Shown here piece by piece: positions 7,681 to 16,134 of a DNA stretch of 46,883 nucleotides (positions are counted from its first letter, which is position 1; the number at the start of each line of letters is the position of its first letter). The stretch is taken from assembly GCA_937128595.1 (NCBI GenBank), contig CAKZMO010000221.1:1-46883 (forward strand), in the 5' to 3' direction. A model generated the notes under the pieces. The model searched no databases, had not been told where the DNA came from, and was given only the letters and a program-made list of their open reading frames with translations. The translations under genes and the position numbers were made by a program. This DNA comes from an uncultured cyanobacterium (GTDB lineage Bacteria; Cyanobacteriota; Cyanobacteriia; CAKZMO01).

Positions 7681-8268
7681 ATGACTTACTCGACTGATGT
7701 AACTCAGCTTGTTCGCTGGATGGCGGCTGACTTTAGCAATCAGGCTCAAGCCTTCGACAATCCGCCTTTGTTTGCTCACATTCGTGTCTGTATGCGGCCG
7801 CTGCCAGTCTCCCTCACGTCTGGTCTGGGGCTCTATCTTGAGCAAGCCTATGATTTTATGCTGGATCAGCCCTATCGATCACGGGTCTTAAATTTTGTGG
7901 AGACTAATGGCTGCATTGAAGTTGAGAATTATTCGATTCAAGACCAGGAAACTTTCTACGGTGCAGCACGGAATCTTGAGCTGTTGAAGACACTGACAGG
8001 CGATCGCCTCCAGAAAATGGCAGGCTGCACCTTTCAAGTGAAGTGGATTGGCGATCGTTTTAAGGGTCAAGTAGAACCGGGGCGAGAGTGTCGCGTCGTG
8101 CGCAAGGGCAAAGAAACCTATCTCGATAGTGAGTTTGAGGTCAACGAGCATCAGTTTCTGAGCTTAGATCGGGGACGAGACCCAGAAACTCACGAGCATA
8201 TTTGGGGTTCGATTGCAGGCCCATTTCGCTTTGAGCGGCGACAGAGTTTTGCAGATGAACTTCGCTAA
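7681..8268 (+). CDS. cpcT: Phycobiliprotein lyase of the CpcT/CpeT family
   Basis: The family attaches phycocyanobilin (CpcT) or phycoerythrobilin (CpeT) to a cysteine of the phycobiliprotein beta subunit (Cys-153/155 type sites). The 195-residue protein has the family opening STDVTQLVRWMAADFSNQAQ, then FAHIRVCMRPLP, GLYLEQAYDF, PYRSRVL, and CTFQVKWIGDRFKG followed by PGRECRVVRKGKETYLDSEF. Length and motifs fit a complete enzyme. CpcT is favoured over CpeT because no phycoerythrin genes are in view; that is inference. The start has no clear Shine-Dalgarno sequence. Confidence 0.88.
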   Translation: MTYSTDVTQLVRWMAADFSNQAQAFDNPPLFAHIRVCMRPLPVSLTSGLGLYLEQAYDFMLDQPYRSRVLNFVETNGCIEVENYSIQDQETFYGAARNLELLKTLTGDRLQKMAGCTFQVKWIGDRFKGQVEPGRECRVVRKGKETYLDSEFEVNEHQFLSLDRGRDPETHEHIWGSIAGPFRFERRQSFADELR

Positions 8269-8535
8269 TTTGTTCGCAAACTGATTCGTAAACCTGATAG
8301 ATTTAACCGTGAAATGTGGCGTAGTTGACTATATCGAAATTCTTTCAATCCCCAGAAACTACAGAGTTGATTACACCACTCAAACATTTCTATAGCATTG
8401 TTCACAAACTTGAGGAAGCAGTGAAGCGGCGATCGCCCAACGAAGCCTATTCCTGCCTGTAAACGTACTGCTGAATCCTTACTCTGCTCAAATGTCCACA
8501 CTGTCTTATCACCGTTCACGGTTGCTTGTAACGCT

Positions 8536-9669
8536 ATGCGCATTGCACTTTTCACCGAAACATTTCTGCCTAAAGTTGACGGTATCGTTACCCGTCTGAG
8601 CCACACTGTTGATCATCTTCATCGATTGGGTGATGAAGTTTTGGTGGTCTCACCTGAAGGCGGTTTGAAAGAATATTGTGGTGCAAGAATTTATGGGGTT
8701 CCTGGTTTTCCGCTACCTCTGTATCCAGAGCTGAAACTGGCCTTGCCCCGCCCTGCTATCAGGCAGCAGTTAGAAGACTTTAAGCCTGATCTCGTTCACA
8801 TTGTGAATCCGGCAGTATTAGGGTTGGGAGGACTTTACTACGCTAAAACGCTTGATGTTCCTCTGATTGCCTCGTACCATACGCATTTGCCTAAGTACCT
8901 AGAACACTACAGCTTAGGGATGTTAGAAGGAGTGTTGTGGGAACTCCTAAAGATGATGCACAATCAGGCGCAGATCAATCTTTGTACCTCAACCGCGATG
9001 CGAACCGAACTGACCGACCACGGTATTGAGCGAGTCGCAGTTTGGCAGCGGGGAGTCGATACTGAGCTATTTCGACCTGAGCTGGCATCTACTGAGATGC
9101 GATCGCACCTTACCCAAGGGCATCCCGATTCACCGTTGTTGCTCTATGTAGGGCGACTGTCTGCCGAAAAAGAAGTGGATCGGATCAAGTCTGTACTCGA
9201 AGCGATTCCCAATGCTCGCCTAGCCTTGGTGGGAGACGGCCCCTATCGCCAAGAGCTAGAGAATCTCTATGCCGATACCCCAACTCACTTCGTGGGATAT
9301 CTGACGGGGAAAGATCTCGCTTCAGCGTTTGCTTCAGCAGATGCTTTTATCTTCCCCTCTCGAACTGAGACGCTTGGTTTGGTTTTGTTGGAAGCGATGG
9401 CGGCAGGTTGTCCCGTTGTTGCTGCTCGCTCTGGAGGCATTCCCGACATTGTCGAAGATGGGGTGAATGGCTACCTATTTGATCCGCAAGATGAAGATGG
9501 GGCGATCGCTGCAACTCAAAAGCTGTTTTCTAAAGAAAGTGAACGAGTGCTGTTGCGCCGTAACGCGAGAATGGAAGCGGAAAAATGGGGCTGGTCTGCG
9601 GCTACTCAACAGCTTCAGACGTTTTATCAAGAGGTGCTTCAAATGCCTAGCTTACCCACAGCCGCATAG
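8536..9669 (+). CDS. sqdX: SqdX-type glycosyltransferase (UDP-sulfoquinovose:diacylglycerol transferase)
   Basis: This enzyme makes sulfoquinovosyldiacylglycerol, an anionic thylakoid lipid, from UDP-sulfoquinovose and diacylglycerol. The 377-residue protein is a GT4-fold transferase. The N-terminus is MRIALFTETFLPKVDGIVTRL. SYHTHLPKYLEHYSLG and WQRGVDTELFRP follow, then the donor-site segment LLYVGRLSAEKEVDR and the EX7E element in PSRTETLGLVLLEAMAAGCP. These match cyanobacterial SqdX closely as I remember it. Its usual partner sqdB is not in the window. A strong terminator follows 30 bases after the stop. Confidence 0.88.
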   Translation: MRIALFTETFLPKVDGIVTRLSHTVDHLHRLGDEVLVVSPEGGLKEYCGARIYGVPGFPLPLYPELKLALPRPAIRQQLEDFKPDLVHIVNPAVLGLGGLYYAKTLDVPLIASYHTHLPKYLEHYSLGMLEGVLWELLKMMHNQAQINLCTSTAMRTELTDHGIERVAVWQRGVDTELFRPELASTEMRSHLTQGHPDSPLLLYVGRLSAEKEVDRIKSVLEAIPNARLALVGDGPYRQELENLYADTPTHFVGYLTGKDLASAFASADAFIFPSRTETLGLVLLEAMAAGCPVVAARSGGIPDIVEDGVNGYLFDPQDEDGAIAATQKLFSKESERVLLRRNARMEAEKWGWSAATQQLQTFYQEVLQMPSLPTAA

Positions 9670-9698
9670 CGGATATTGCAGGTTGTGGATAAGCCAAC

Positions 9699-9747
9699 GA
9701 TGATGCACTCGACCTCAAACCGAGTGTTAGCTGTCGAGTGCATCATC
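9699..9747 (+). terminator. Terminator of sqdX
   Basis: A perfect 15-base inverted repeat, GATGATGCACTCGAC (9699-9713) and its complement (9733-9747), encloses a 19-base loop. On the plus strand it is followed by TTCTTTTATT. It separates sqdX from the converging gene ending at 9753. Confidence 0.85.
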
Positions 9748-9752
9748 TTCTT

Positions 9753-10130
9753 TTATTCCGCGACCCCGGCTAAAGTCGTTTGTTTCGCTAAACGAGCGTT
9801 GAGCTCAGCCATCAAGTCATCGCTATTGCGACGAGCTTCCCATCGACCTGAGCCGTTGCCTTTAATCGTCCACGTTCCTGACATGAACGTCTCGTCTTCG
9901 GAGATGGTGCCGCTGTAGTGAATGACATGGATAGACGTAATGACGTAGCGCTTGCTAAAGCTAATGCCCCGTCCGGTGACATCTCCGCTAATTTGCGCTT
10001 CTCCGAGAGGCCCGTCGTCAAGCACTCGCCCTGTGAGAGTATTTTTGGCCTGAACAAATGTGACTTCAAAGCGAGTCTGAGAGTCTCCCTGCCAATAACT
10101 TCCAAGCCACGCGCCGCTAATATCTGCCAT
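9753..10130 (-). CDS. Conserved small protein of unknown function
   Basis: This 125-residue protein has no signal peptide or membrane segment. The sequence alternates short beta-type stretches: ISGAWLGSYWQGD, TRFEVTFVQAKNTLTGRVLDDG, AQISGDVTGRGISFSKRYV, and GTWTIKGNGSGRWEARR. This suggests a small beta-barrel or lipocalin-like fold (inference). I recall similar cyanobacterial proteins but no function. I chose the ATG at 10130, where the conserved part starts. An upstream start at 10223 would add 31 residues that look unrelated. Confidence 0.65.
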   Translation of the reverse strand: MADISGAWLGSYWQGDSQTRFEVTFVQAKNTLTGRVLDDGPLGEAQISGDVTGRGISFSKRYVITSIHVIHYSGTISEDETFMSGTWTIKGNGSGRWEARRNSDDLMAELNARLAKQTTLAGVAE

Positions 10131-10263
10131 TACGTCTCTCAGAGGATGAACATAGCATTCTGCATCTTTGGCGAGCATTGAAATGATAAAACGACGAACG
10201 TTGCAAAACGCCTGCCAATGCACAGAACTCCGTCAATCTTTCGTCTTTATCTATGCTGCTGCC

Positions 10264-10900
10264 CTACGACAATTTTTGCGCGGTACGGCTTAGAATGTCC
10301 AATTTTGTACTAAATGTTGTTGCGTGATGACTCCTACAGATTCTCTCGAAGCGTCTGATGACTTCTCCATGTTCTAAAACGACGATGCGATCAGCGAGTT
10401 TTGCTAAGGCAAGTCGATGGCTGACGACCACAGCCATCCGGTCTTGGGCAATGGTGCGAAAGATACGATACAGCTCTTGCTCATTCTTCGGGTCGAGGGC
10501 AGAAGTCGGTTCGTCAAAAATTAGACATTCAACTTGCGACAACCGTATGAGAGAACGGGCGATCGCCACTCTTTGCTACTGCCCCACCCGATAAATCCAT
10601 GCTGTTTTCAAGCTGTTTTCCCAATGGAGCATCTAATCCTTGGAGTAACGTTTCAGTCAGAGAGTTGATGCCCGCTTCCTGAAGAACGGTCTGGAGAGCT
10701 ACATCTTCGTTTAGCTTTGGCTTATATCAGCGCATTGCTATAGCCCTAGCCAATATTTTCTCGAAGCGTCGCTGGAAATCGCGCATAGTCTTGCATCACA
10801 ACGCCAATGCGCGATCGCAGCTCAGACAAATCGAGAGTTCTCAAGTTCTGGCTATTCCAAAAAATCGTTGAAGCACTACAAATAAAGCCAGGGCATTTCG
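10264..10900 (-). pseudogene. Decayed ABC transporter ATPase gene
   Basis: Minus-strand pieces in different frames reproduce the order of an ABC ATPase. From about 10880 come NSQNLRTLDLSELRSR and IGVVMQDYARFPATLRENIG (the Q-loop region), followed by stop codons. A second frame gives EAGINSLTETLLQGLDAPLGKQL and LSGG (signature start). A third, from 10569, gives ARSLIRLSQVECLIFDEPTSALDP (Walker B and D-loop) and VVSHRLALAKLADRIVVLEHGE (H-loop). The Walker A part and the membrane domain are absent. At least two frameshifts and several stops show an inactive gene. By sequence it came from an exporter with fused ATPase and membrane domains (inference). Confidence 0.82.
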
Positions 10901-11216
10901 GAGCAAACCACGTTGGCGGGGGCAGCCGTAGAGATTTGTAGATTCCGAAACCCTGGCGGTCAAGAAAGCCGAACCTAGTACCTGTAAGATAGGCCGTTTA
11001 ATATACAGGCTCCAGGCTCGACATAAGCAGGTTGTTTCTTGGACACTTCAATGGTGTCTAATTTTTCGCTGAGCGTCGATAAGAAAAGATCAGAAAAAGT
11101 CAGGTAAAAGATCAGTTGTCTACCTGACGAGTGGGGCATACCGTGCTATGAGCTCATTTTCCTAATGACCGAGTAGTCCTCACACAGGGAGTTGATTCTC
11201 TCTGAGGAGCTGATTC
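10901..11216. other. Gene-free stretch between the ABC remnant and the response regulator
   Basis: I see no coding region. The left part may be unrecognisable 5' sequence of the decayed ABC gene. No RNA gene or strong hairpin was noticed. Confidence 0.35.
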
Positions 11217-12206
11217 TCAGCTGACCGACTGAGGAGCTGGAGCATTGTGTTGGAGATAGTAGGCCAAAGAGAGAGAGAGCTGATGTGCTATGAGGTGAAT
11301 GAGTAAAATGTCTTCTTTGATAACATTGAGCTGGCTCAACGGACTATCCCACTGCATGGACAAGATAGCAAACACTTGCCCTCGCTGCATCAGTGGAATG
11401 ACAAGGTGGCTAGCGATCCTAGTTTGAAGATAGTACGGATGAGTTGACAAATGATCGTAATCGGCAGTGTCAGCAACGAGTTGAATTGAAGCAGTGGCGA
11501 TCGCCTCTTGAATCAACGGTTCTTCAGCAAGAGCCTCAAGTCTCGTTATTGCGGAAGATTGGTACAGCCCTTGAGGCTGCGAAAAAGCGGCATTTTCATC
11601 CACAGGCTGAATGCAGCACACATCGGCAGAAAGCCCTTCGCTAAATGCCTCAGCCAAGTTATTCAGGGCGACCGACGGTGACACTGCGGAATGGTTTGTT
11701 TCCTGCACAATTTGGCTGAGAAGCTGAGCTTGTAACTGGGCTCTGTAGACGGCATCGGCCTGTTGTCTCAGCAACTGATAATTTTCAGTGGCGTGGATCA
11801 CAACATTTTTCAAGTCGTTGGGATTCCAGGGCTTGGTGATGTATTTGTAGACTTGCCCAGCGTTGATGGCCTCGACCAGATCTTCCACATCGGTAAATCC
11901 TGTCAGAATGATGCGCACGGTGTTGGGAAACTGGGGTACTGTTTTGCTGAGAAACTCAGTTCCCTTCATTTCGGGCATCCGCTGATCGGAAATAATAACG
12001 GCGACTTCCCCTTCATTTTCCAGCATCTCTAGAGCTTCGGCTCCGCTCTCTGCTCTCAATACTTGAAATTCGCGTCGAAACGTCCGATACAGCAGGTCAA
12101 GATTGTCAGGTTCATCATCGACCACAAGAATTTTCAACTTTTGGGTGCGATCGAGTGCTGAAAGCTGCTCGCTCAACTTCTCAATTGAGGGCGTCGTCTG
12201 ACTCAT
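11217..12206 (-). CDS. Response regulator with CheY-like receiver and C-terminal GAF domain
   Basis: In this 329-residue protein, residues about 24-140 form a receiver. Asp30/Asp31 are in VVDDEPDN, the phosphoacceptor Asp74 is in SDQRMPEMKG, Thr102 is in ILTGFTD and Lys125 is in YITKPWNP. This is the ITKPW type seen in RpfG/cyclase-linked regulators. A helical linker (about 140-180) leads to a GAF-like domain (about 180-315) with no obvious Cys for a bilin. There is no DNA-binding or enzyme domain, so the output is probably protein interaction or small-molecule sensing. AGGAG lies about 11 bases before the ATG. A cyclase gene lies upstream on the same strand, but 0.5 kb of spacer separates them from a common operon. 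Confidence 0.85.
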   Translation of the reverse strand: MSQTTPSIEKLSEQLSALDRTQKLKILVVDDEPDNLDLLYRTFRREFQVLRAESGAEALEMLENEGEVAVIISDQRMPEMKGTEFLSKTVPQFPNTVRIILTGFTDVEDLVEAINAGQVYKYITKPWNPNDLKNVVIHATENYQLLRQQADAVYRAQLQAQLLSQIVQETNHSAVSPSVALNNLAEAFSEGLSADVCCIQPVDENAAFSQPQGLYQSSAITRLEALAEEPLIQEAIATASIQLVADTADYDHLSTHPYYLQTRIASHLVIPLMQRGQVFAILSMQWDSPLSQLNVIKEDILLIHLIAHQLSLSLAYYLQHNAPAPQSVS

Positions 12207-12708
12207 GGGACGTTAGCTCCTGGGTAAAAAGATGCAGTAAGACCGGACTCTCGTAGCTCAGTCCCAAATCTGGTCTGTTCATCTTGCTTTGGAGAGAAGC
12301 CAACGTGCCGTCTCTATAGAAAAGAAATTTTGGCGAGAGAACAAGAAATTAGCACATCAGTTTCCAGGTTAAGGATGGTTCTACCTGATTGGATACTTGA
12401 ATGCTGAACACGTTGTTGATGGACTGATTTGGGAAGTCGGCATTTACCCACAACAGGGGGATATAGCTGACTACTTCAATAGTAAGAAGCCCTGATCCGC
12501 AAATTCTTGCCAAATGTTGGCAGTACCTGTAGCTGCACACCCTTTTTACATATGAACATTTTTTGGTGATAACGAACAGTCCCTAAAGAAAGTGCCTGCA
12601 ATTTTGTGCGGCTGCTTTAGGTTGTCGCCCCCGGTGTAGTTTTTCGCTAATGAAAGTCAAACGTGTACCTTGCTCACGAATGTTAGCCTTGGCGAAGTCT
12701 CTCTGGCC
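12207..12708. other. Gene-free stretch of about 0.5 kb
   Basis: Only short frames without recognisable protein features occur here. It should contain the promoter of the response-regulator gene (minus strand). No terminator or RNA gene was recognised. Confidence 0.35.
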
Positions 12709-12960
12709 TTAGATTGAGGTGGAATCGCTGCTGTTCAAATCGTAAGTCGCTGAGCTAGCAGCGGCATACTGTTTTGGCACTAAGTACAGAAAGACGAACC
12801 ACCAAAGCGACACGACTGCTGCGACGGGGAGAACCATCCACCATTGATGAAATAGTAACCACAGCCCACTTGGCATCAAGATCCCGGTGAGTATGATGCT
12901 CCAAGGCTGACACCACCAAGGTTTCGATTTCCAGATCGAAGGGGAAGACGATTGACTCAT
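12709..12960 (-). CDS. Small two-helix membrane protein, DUF6737-like
   Basis: This 83-residue protein has the motif PSIWKSKPWWCQPWSIILTG, followed by two hydrophobic segments: about residues 23-38 (ILTGILMPSGLWLLF), then a WW turn, then about 43-60 (LPVAAVVSLWWFVFLYLV). The W-x-KPWWCQPWSI opening is typical of a small cyanobacterial family I know as DUF6737, of unknown function. I chose the ATG at 12960 directly before this motif. A start at 12999 would add 13 polar residues. The upstream cyclase gene ends 66 bases before it, so they may be co-transcribed. Confidence 0.72.
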   Translation of the reverse strand: MSQSSSPSIWKSKPWWCQPWSIILTGILMPSGLWLLFHQWWMVLPVAAVVSLWWFVFLYLVPKQYAAASSATYDLNSSDSTSI

Positions 12961-13026
12961 TGTGCTTACCGAATGGCGATCGCGCGTTGTCATTCTCAAC
13001 TATAGCGATTGTGACGACACCCAACG

Positions 13027-14172
13027 CTAGGATTCTTTTCCACCAACTAGAAAATAGGTTGGCATCAGTCCTTTTCCTTTGACTTCAATAGAGCCTCGTG
13101 GAACACAGTGAAACTCATGCCGAATTTTTTGGTATGTAGCTTCAGTCACTTGAATGCTGTTTGCTATCCCGCTACTCTCCATGCGGCTAGCGACATTGAC
13201 TGCATCTCCCCAGAGATCGTAGATGAATTTTTTCATGCCGATGACCCCTGCTACCACTGGGCCTGTGTTGATCCCGATACGAATTTGTATGGGAGATTCT
13301 GACTCAAGTGCAAACTGTTTTGTTTCTCTCAGCATGTCGAGTGCGATGTGGGCGATCGCCTCAGCGTGGCGGGTCTGCTTGAGTGGTAAGCCGCCCACAA
13401 TCATGTAGGCATCTCCAATAGTTTTGATCTTTTCTAGCTCATATCGATCGGCTAAAACATCAAAGCGGGAAAAGAGCTGATTCAAAAGATTGACAACTTT
13501 AGTGGCAGAAAGCGTTGAGGACAGTTGGGTAAAGCCTACGATATCGGCAAAGAGAATCGTTGCTTCATCAAATTGTTTGGCGATCGCGCCCTGGTTTTGC
13601 TTAAGCTGCTCTGCAATGACCTTCGGTAATACGTTGAGCAATAGCTTTTCCGATTTTTCGCGCTCTAGCGCTAAAGCTGTTTCCATGTGCTTTCGTTCAG
13701 TGACGTTACGCACGATAAATACTACTTCATCCTCACCACAGGCGGCGACCCGAGCCTCATAGAAGCCTGACTTGTTATGAATTTCTAATTCGTATTCCAG
13801 TACTTGGATGTCTCCACTTGCCAGAGCCGCTCGGATCGCATCCATGTAGCGCTGAGCGAGTTCACTAGGTAGTACCTCGAAAATCGACTTTCCTAGTCGA
13901 CACTTAGTATCAGGAATGAGTAAATCAATGCCTTTTGCTTCAATAAAATCTGCATAAATACCCTGAGAATCAAGCACAATGATCAGGTCTGGAATCGCTT
14001 GGAGGAGCGATCGCATCTTAAGTTGATTTGCTCGCAGAGCATCATCTACCTGTTGATGAGACGAACGCATTTGACTCAACTCAGCTTCGAGTTCAGCAAC
14101 ACGTTGGCGAAGATTTTGGACTTCAGAGGCATCTGAGTCGGAAGGGCAAGGTGACGATTCAGGAAGTGGCAT
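13027..14172 (-). CDS. Class III adenylate cyclase with coiled coil and PAS domain
   Basis: This 381-residue soluble protein has a coiled coil at about residues 17-55. A PAS domain with PAC end spans about 55-165 (AIPDLIIVLDSQGIY to VFIVRNVTERK). A class III cyclase domain spans about 200-375. Catalytic residues are present: metal-binding Asp210 (ILFADIVGFTQ) and Asp254, Lys250 in KIKTIGDAYM and Asp319 in YDLWGD (the Lys/Asp pair that selects adenine), and Asn326 and Arg330 in NVASRM. It should make cAMP in response to whatever the PAS domain senses. It is encoded next to a CheY-GAF protein, which may belong to the same pathway. Confidence 0.9.
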   Translation of the reverse strand: MPLPESSPCPSDSDASEVQNLRQRVAELEAELSQMRSSHQQVDDALRANQLKMRSLLQAIPDLIIVLDSQGIYADFIEAKGIDLLIPDTKCRLGKSIFEVLPSELAQRYMDAIRAALASGDIQVLEYELEIHNKSGFYEARVAACGEDEVVFIVRNVTERKHMETALALEREKSEKLLLNVLPKVIAEQLKQNQGAIAKQFDEATILFADIVGFTQLSSTLSATKVVNLLNQLFSRFDVLADRYELEKIKTIGDAYMIVGGLPLKQTRHAEAIAHIALDMLRETKQFALESESPIQIRIGINTGPVVAGVIGMKKFIYDLWGDAVNVASRMESSGIANSIQVTEATYQKIRHEFHCVPRGSIEVKGKGLMPTYFLVGGKES

Positions 14173-14709
14173 GGAGCTAAGCCTAGTGATTGCAACCTAG
14201 GAGAAGCATTGTATTGGGGATGATGGTAAGCAGATTGATGGCGGTGCTGTAGATATAATTTTTCATGCAGAGCATATTGTGATTTACCAGCTCAAACTTC
14301 AGACAGCTCAAACTCTATTCTTTAGTTAACTGATCTGTTCCAAAACTGGCAAGCCAGAGTTCAAGCAGTTTGGATAACAATTCCGGATCGCCATCCTCCA
14401 ATTTAGAAGGTTCTATTGAGTTCTTATATCTCGAGACACAGAAACTAATTTTGAGATAACGGGAACAATCTTGGCAAATAACCTTTCAAGAGACATTGCA
14501 CAGATCATCTCATGGATTATCTGCTGGTGTAGTTCACTTCAATATTTGACTTCGACGGTTGCAGTCAAGCCGCTTGACTAGAGCAAGCCGAGTGGACGAG
14601 CCAATAGCAGGATGCATTGTTTGGAGATTCGTATAGACTAGTTCTCGGTATGACACGTAGTGTTCTGTTGCAAAATAGCATTTTGATGAGGCGAGGGGTG
14701 AAAAGATTG
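14173..14709. other. Divergent intergenic region, about 0.5 kb
   Basis: This lies between the cyclase (minus) and the M23 peptidase gene (plus) and must hold both promoters. No coding region or clear structured RNA is visible. Longer versions of the peptidase start (ATG at 14650 or 14686) fall in its right end. Confidence 0.4.
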
Positions 14710-16041
14710 ATGGGACAGCGAACACGTAAAAGCCTAGCGGTGTCTCAACTGATGCTTTTGATAGCGAGTCTGGGTGGAGTGGGCACTAGTGAGTTGCTCC
14801 TCACCCATCGGGCGATCGCTCAAGATGCGGCTGGCAGCGAAATGACAGTTCCTGGCGCTTCCCAGCTACTGGTGCCCCGCTCCGACATGGTCACTCCGTC
14901 GGCTTCTAGTCCTGCTAACGCTCCTGCTTCAAGCCGTCCTGTTATCACATCCCCTCCCGAAACGGTTGCTCCGGTGCAACCGTCTGCTCCCACTCGTCCT
15001 TCTCCCAGCCCTGCGTCTCCTTCTATCGACCTTTCCACCGTCAACTCTGAATTTTCGGTGACAGAAGAGGCCGAACCAGGGCATGGCAGTACTTACATTG
15101 ATACGACCGACTACAGTTTGGGTGCAACCCCGCTGCCTTCTGTCGTACTTTCTGAGCGGTCTACAGGATGCAGTACAGTGATTCGTCAAGGACAGTCTGT
15201 TCCTGGTTCCATCTGTGGCTCGACCCGTCAAGCCGCAGGAGCTCAGGGCCGAGTGGCTCAGGGCCGAGTGGCCCAAGGCTCTGTCACCTATGGTTCTGCT
15301 CCTGATGCATTTCGCGTTGGTCCTTTGAGCGTTGGCCCAAACGGTATCCGCGTAACTCGTAGTCTCAACATTAATGACTACTATAATCGCACTCAGCGTC
15401 CGAGCTCCTTTGCAGGCAATGGAAACAGTAACCTGATGTTTCCGTTGTCGGCTTCTGCAATCATCACGTCACCGTTTGGCTGGCGGGTTCATCCCATCTT
15501 CGGTACTGCCCGAATGCATACGGGCACTGACTTGGCTGCTCCGACGGGAACACCTGTAGTTGCGGCCTACTCAGGACGAGTCACGGTTTCTGACTTTGTT
15601 GGAGGCTATGGATTGACGGTGGTCTTACGCCATGACGATCAAACGGCTGAAACCCTTTATGGACACTTGTCAGAAACGTTTGTGCGACCTGGAGAAAGAG
15701 TAGAGCAAGGAGACGTGATTGGACGAGTTGGCAGCACGGGCAACTCGACAGGCCCTCACCTCCACTTTGAACTCCGTAAACCGAGCGGTAACGGTTGGGT
15801 TGCCGTCAATACAGGCCCTCTCATTCAGTCGGCGATCGCCCAAGTTCAGCATGGCTTGCGTCTTGCTTCTGAGCTTGATGAAGATGAGCTAAACGAGATG
15901 TTAGTTGCCTTGGATATTCCAGACTATCTTCAGGGGGGTAAGAATGCCGTCAAATCACCGGAGACAGATGGTAGGCAAAACCTCTCTAAAGCACAGAGCG
16001 AGTTATCCAGCACTTCAGAAGAGAATGCCAAACCTCAATAG
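14710..16041 (+). CDS. Exported M23-family peptidoglycan endopeptidase (LytM type)
   Basis: This 443-residue protein has a signal sequence ending near AIAQ (about residue 38), then a long Pro/Ser/Thr-rich linker (about 50-125). A middle part includes three short repeats of the type AQGRV (about 178-190). The zinc peptidase domain spans about 250-370: FGWRVHPIFGTARMHTGTDLA (HxxxD) and HLHFELRKPSG (HxH). The motifs are complete, so it should cut peptide cross-links in the cell wall. The C-terminal 75 residues are polar. The start at 14710 is chosen because GAGGGG lies 11 bases upstream; starts further upstream have weaker sites. Confidence 0.85.
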   Translation: MGQRTRKSLAVSQLMLLIASLGGVGTSELLLTHRAIAQDAAGSEMTVPGASQLLVPRSDMVTPSASSPANAPASSRPVITSPPETVAPVQPSAPTRPSPSPASPSIDLSTVNSEFSVTEEAEPGHGSTYIDTTDYSLGATPLPSVVLSERSTGCSTVIRQGQSVPGSICGSTRQAAGAQGRVAQGRVAQGSVTYGSAPDAFRVGPLSVGPNGIRVTRSLNINDYYNRTQRPSSFAGNGNSNLMFPLSASAIITSPFGWRVHPIFGTARMHTGTDLAAPTGTPVVAAYSGRVTVSDFVGGYGLTVVLRHDDQTAETLYGHLSETFVRPGERVEQGDVIGRVGSTGNSTGPHLHFELRKPSGNGWVAVNTGPLIQSAIAQVQHGLRLASELDEDELNEMLVALDIPDYLQGGKNAVKSPETDGRQNLSKAQSELSSTSEENAKPQ

Positions 16042-16098
16042 CCCAGTGACATCTCAGCCATTGAATGCTTTTGGATAGGCATCTCTGAATAACCATCG

Positions 16099-16127
16099 AA
16101 CGGGACGAATCATTTCGTTCCGTTTTT
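16099..16127 (+). terminator. Terminator of the M23 peptidase gene
   Basis: AACGGGACGAA (16099-16109) pairs with TTCGTTCCGTT (16114-16124), with one G-T pair and a 4-base loop, and runs into TTTTT on the plus strand. It sits 8 bases before the stop of the converging TSUP gene. Confidence 0.8.
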
Positions 16128-16134
16128 GGTGAAT

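Noticed and set aside
12349-12540. 63-codon minus-strand frame in the gap after the response regulator.
   Set aside because: No family resemblance, no ribosome-binding site, and it ends in a region without coding character.
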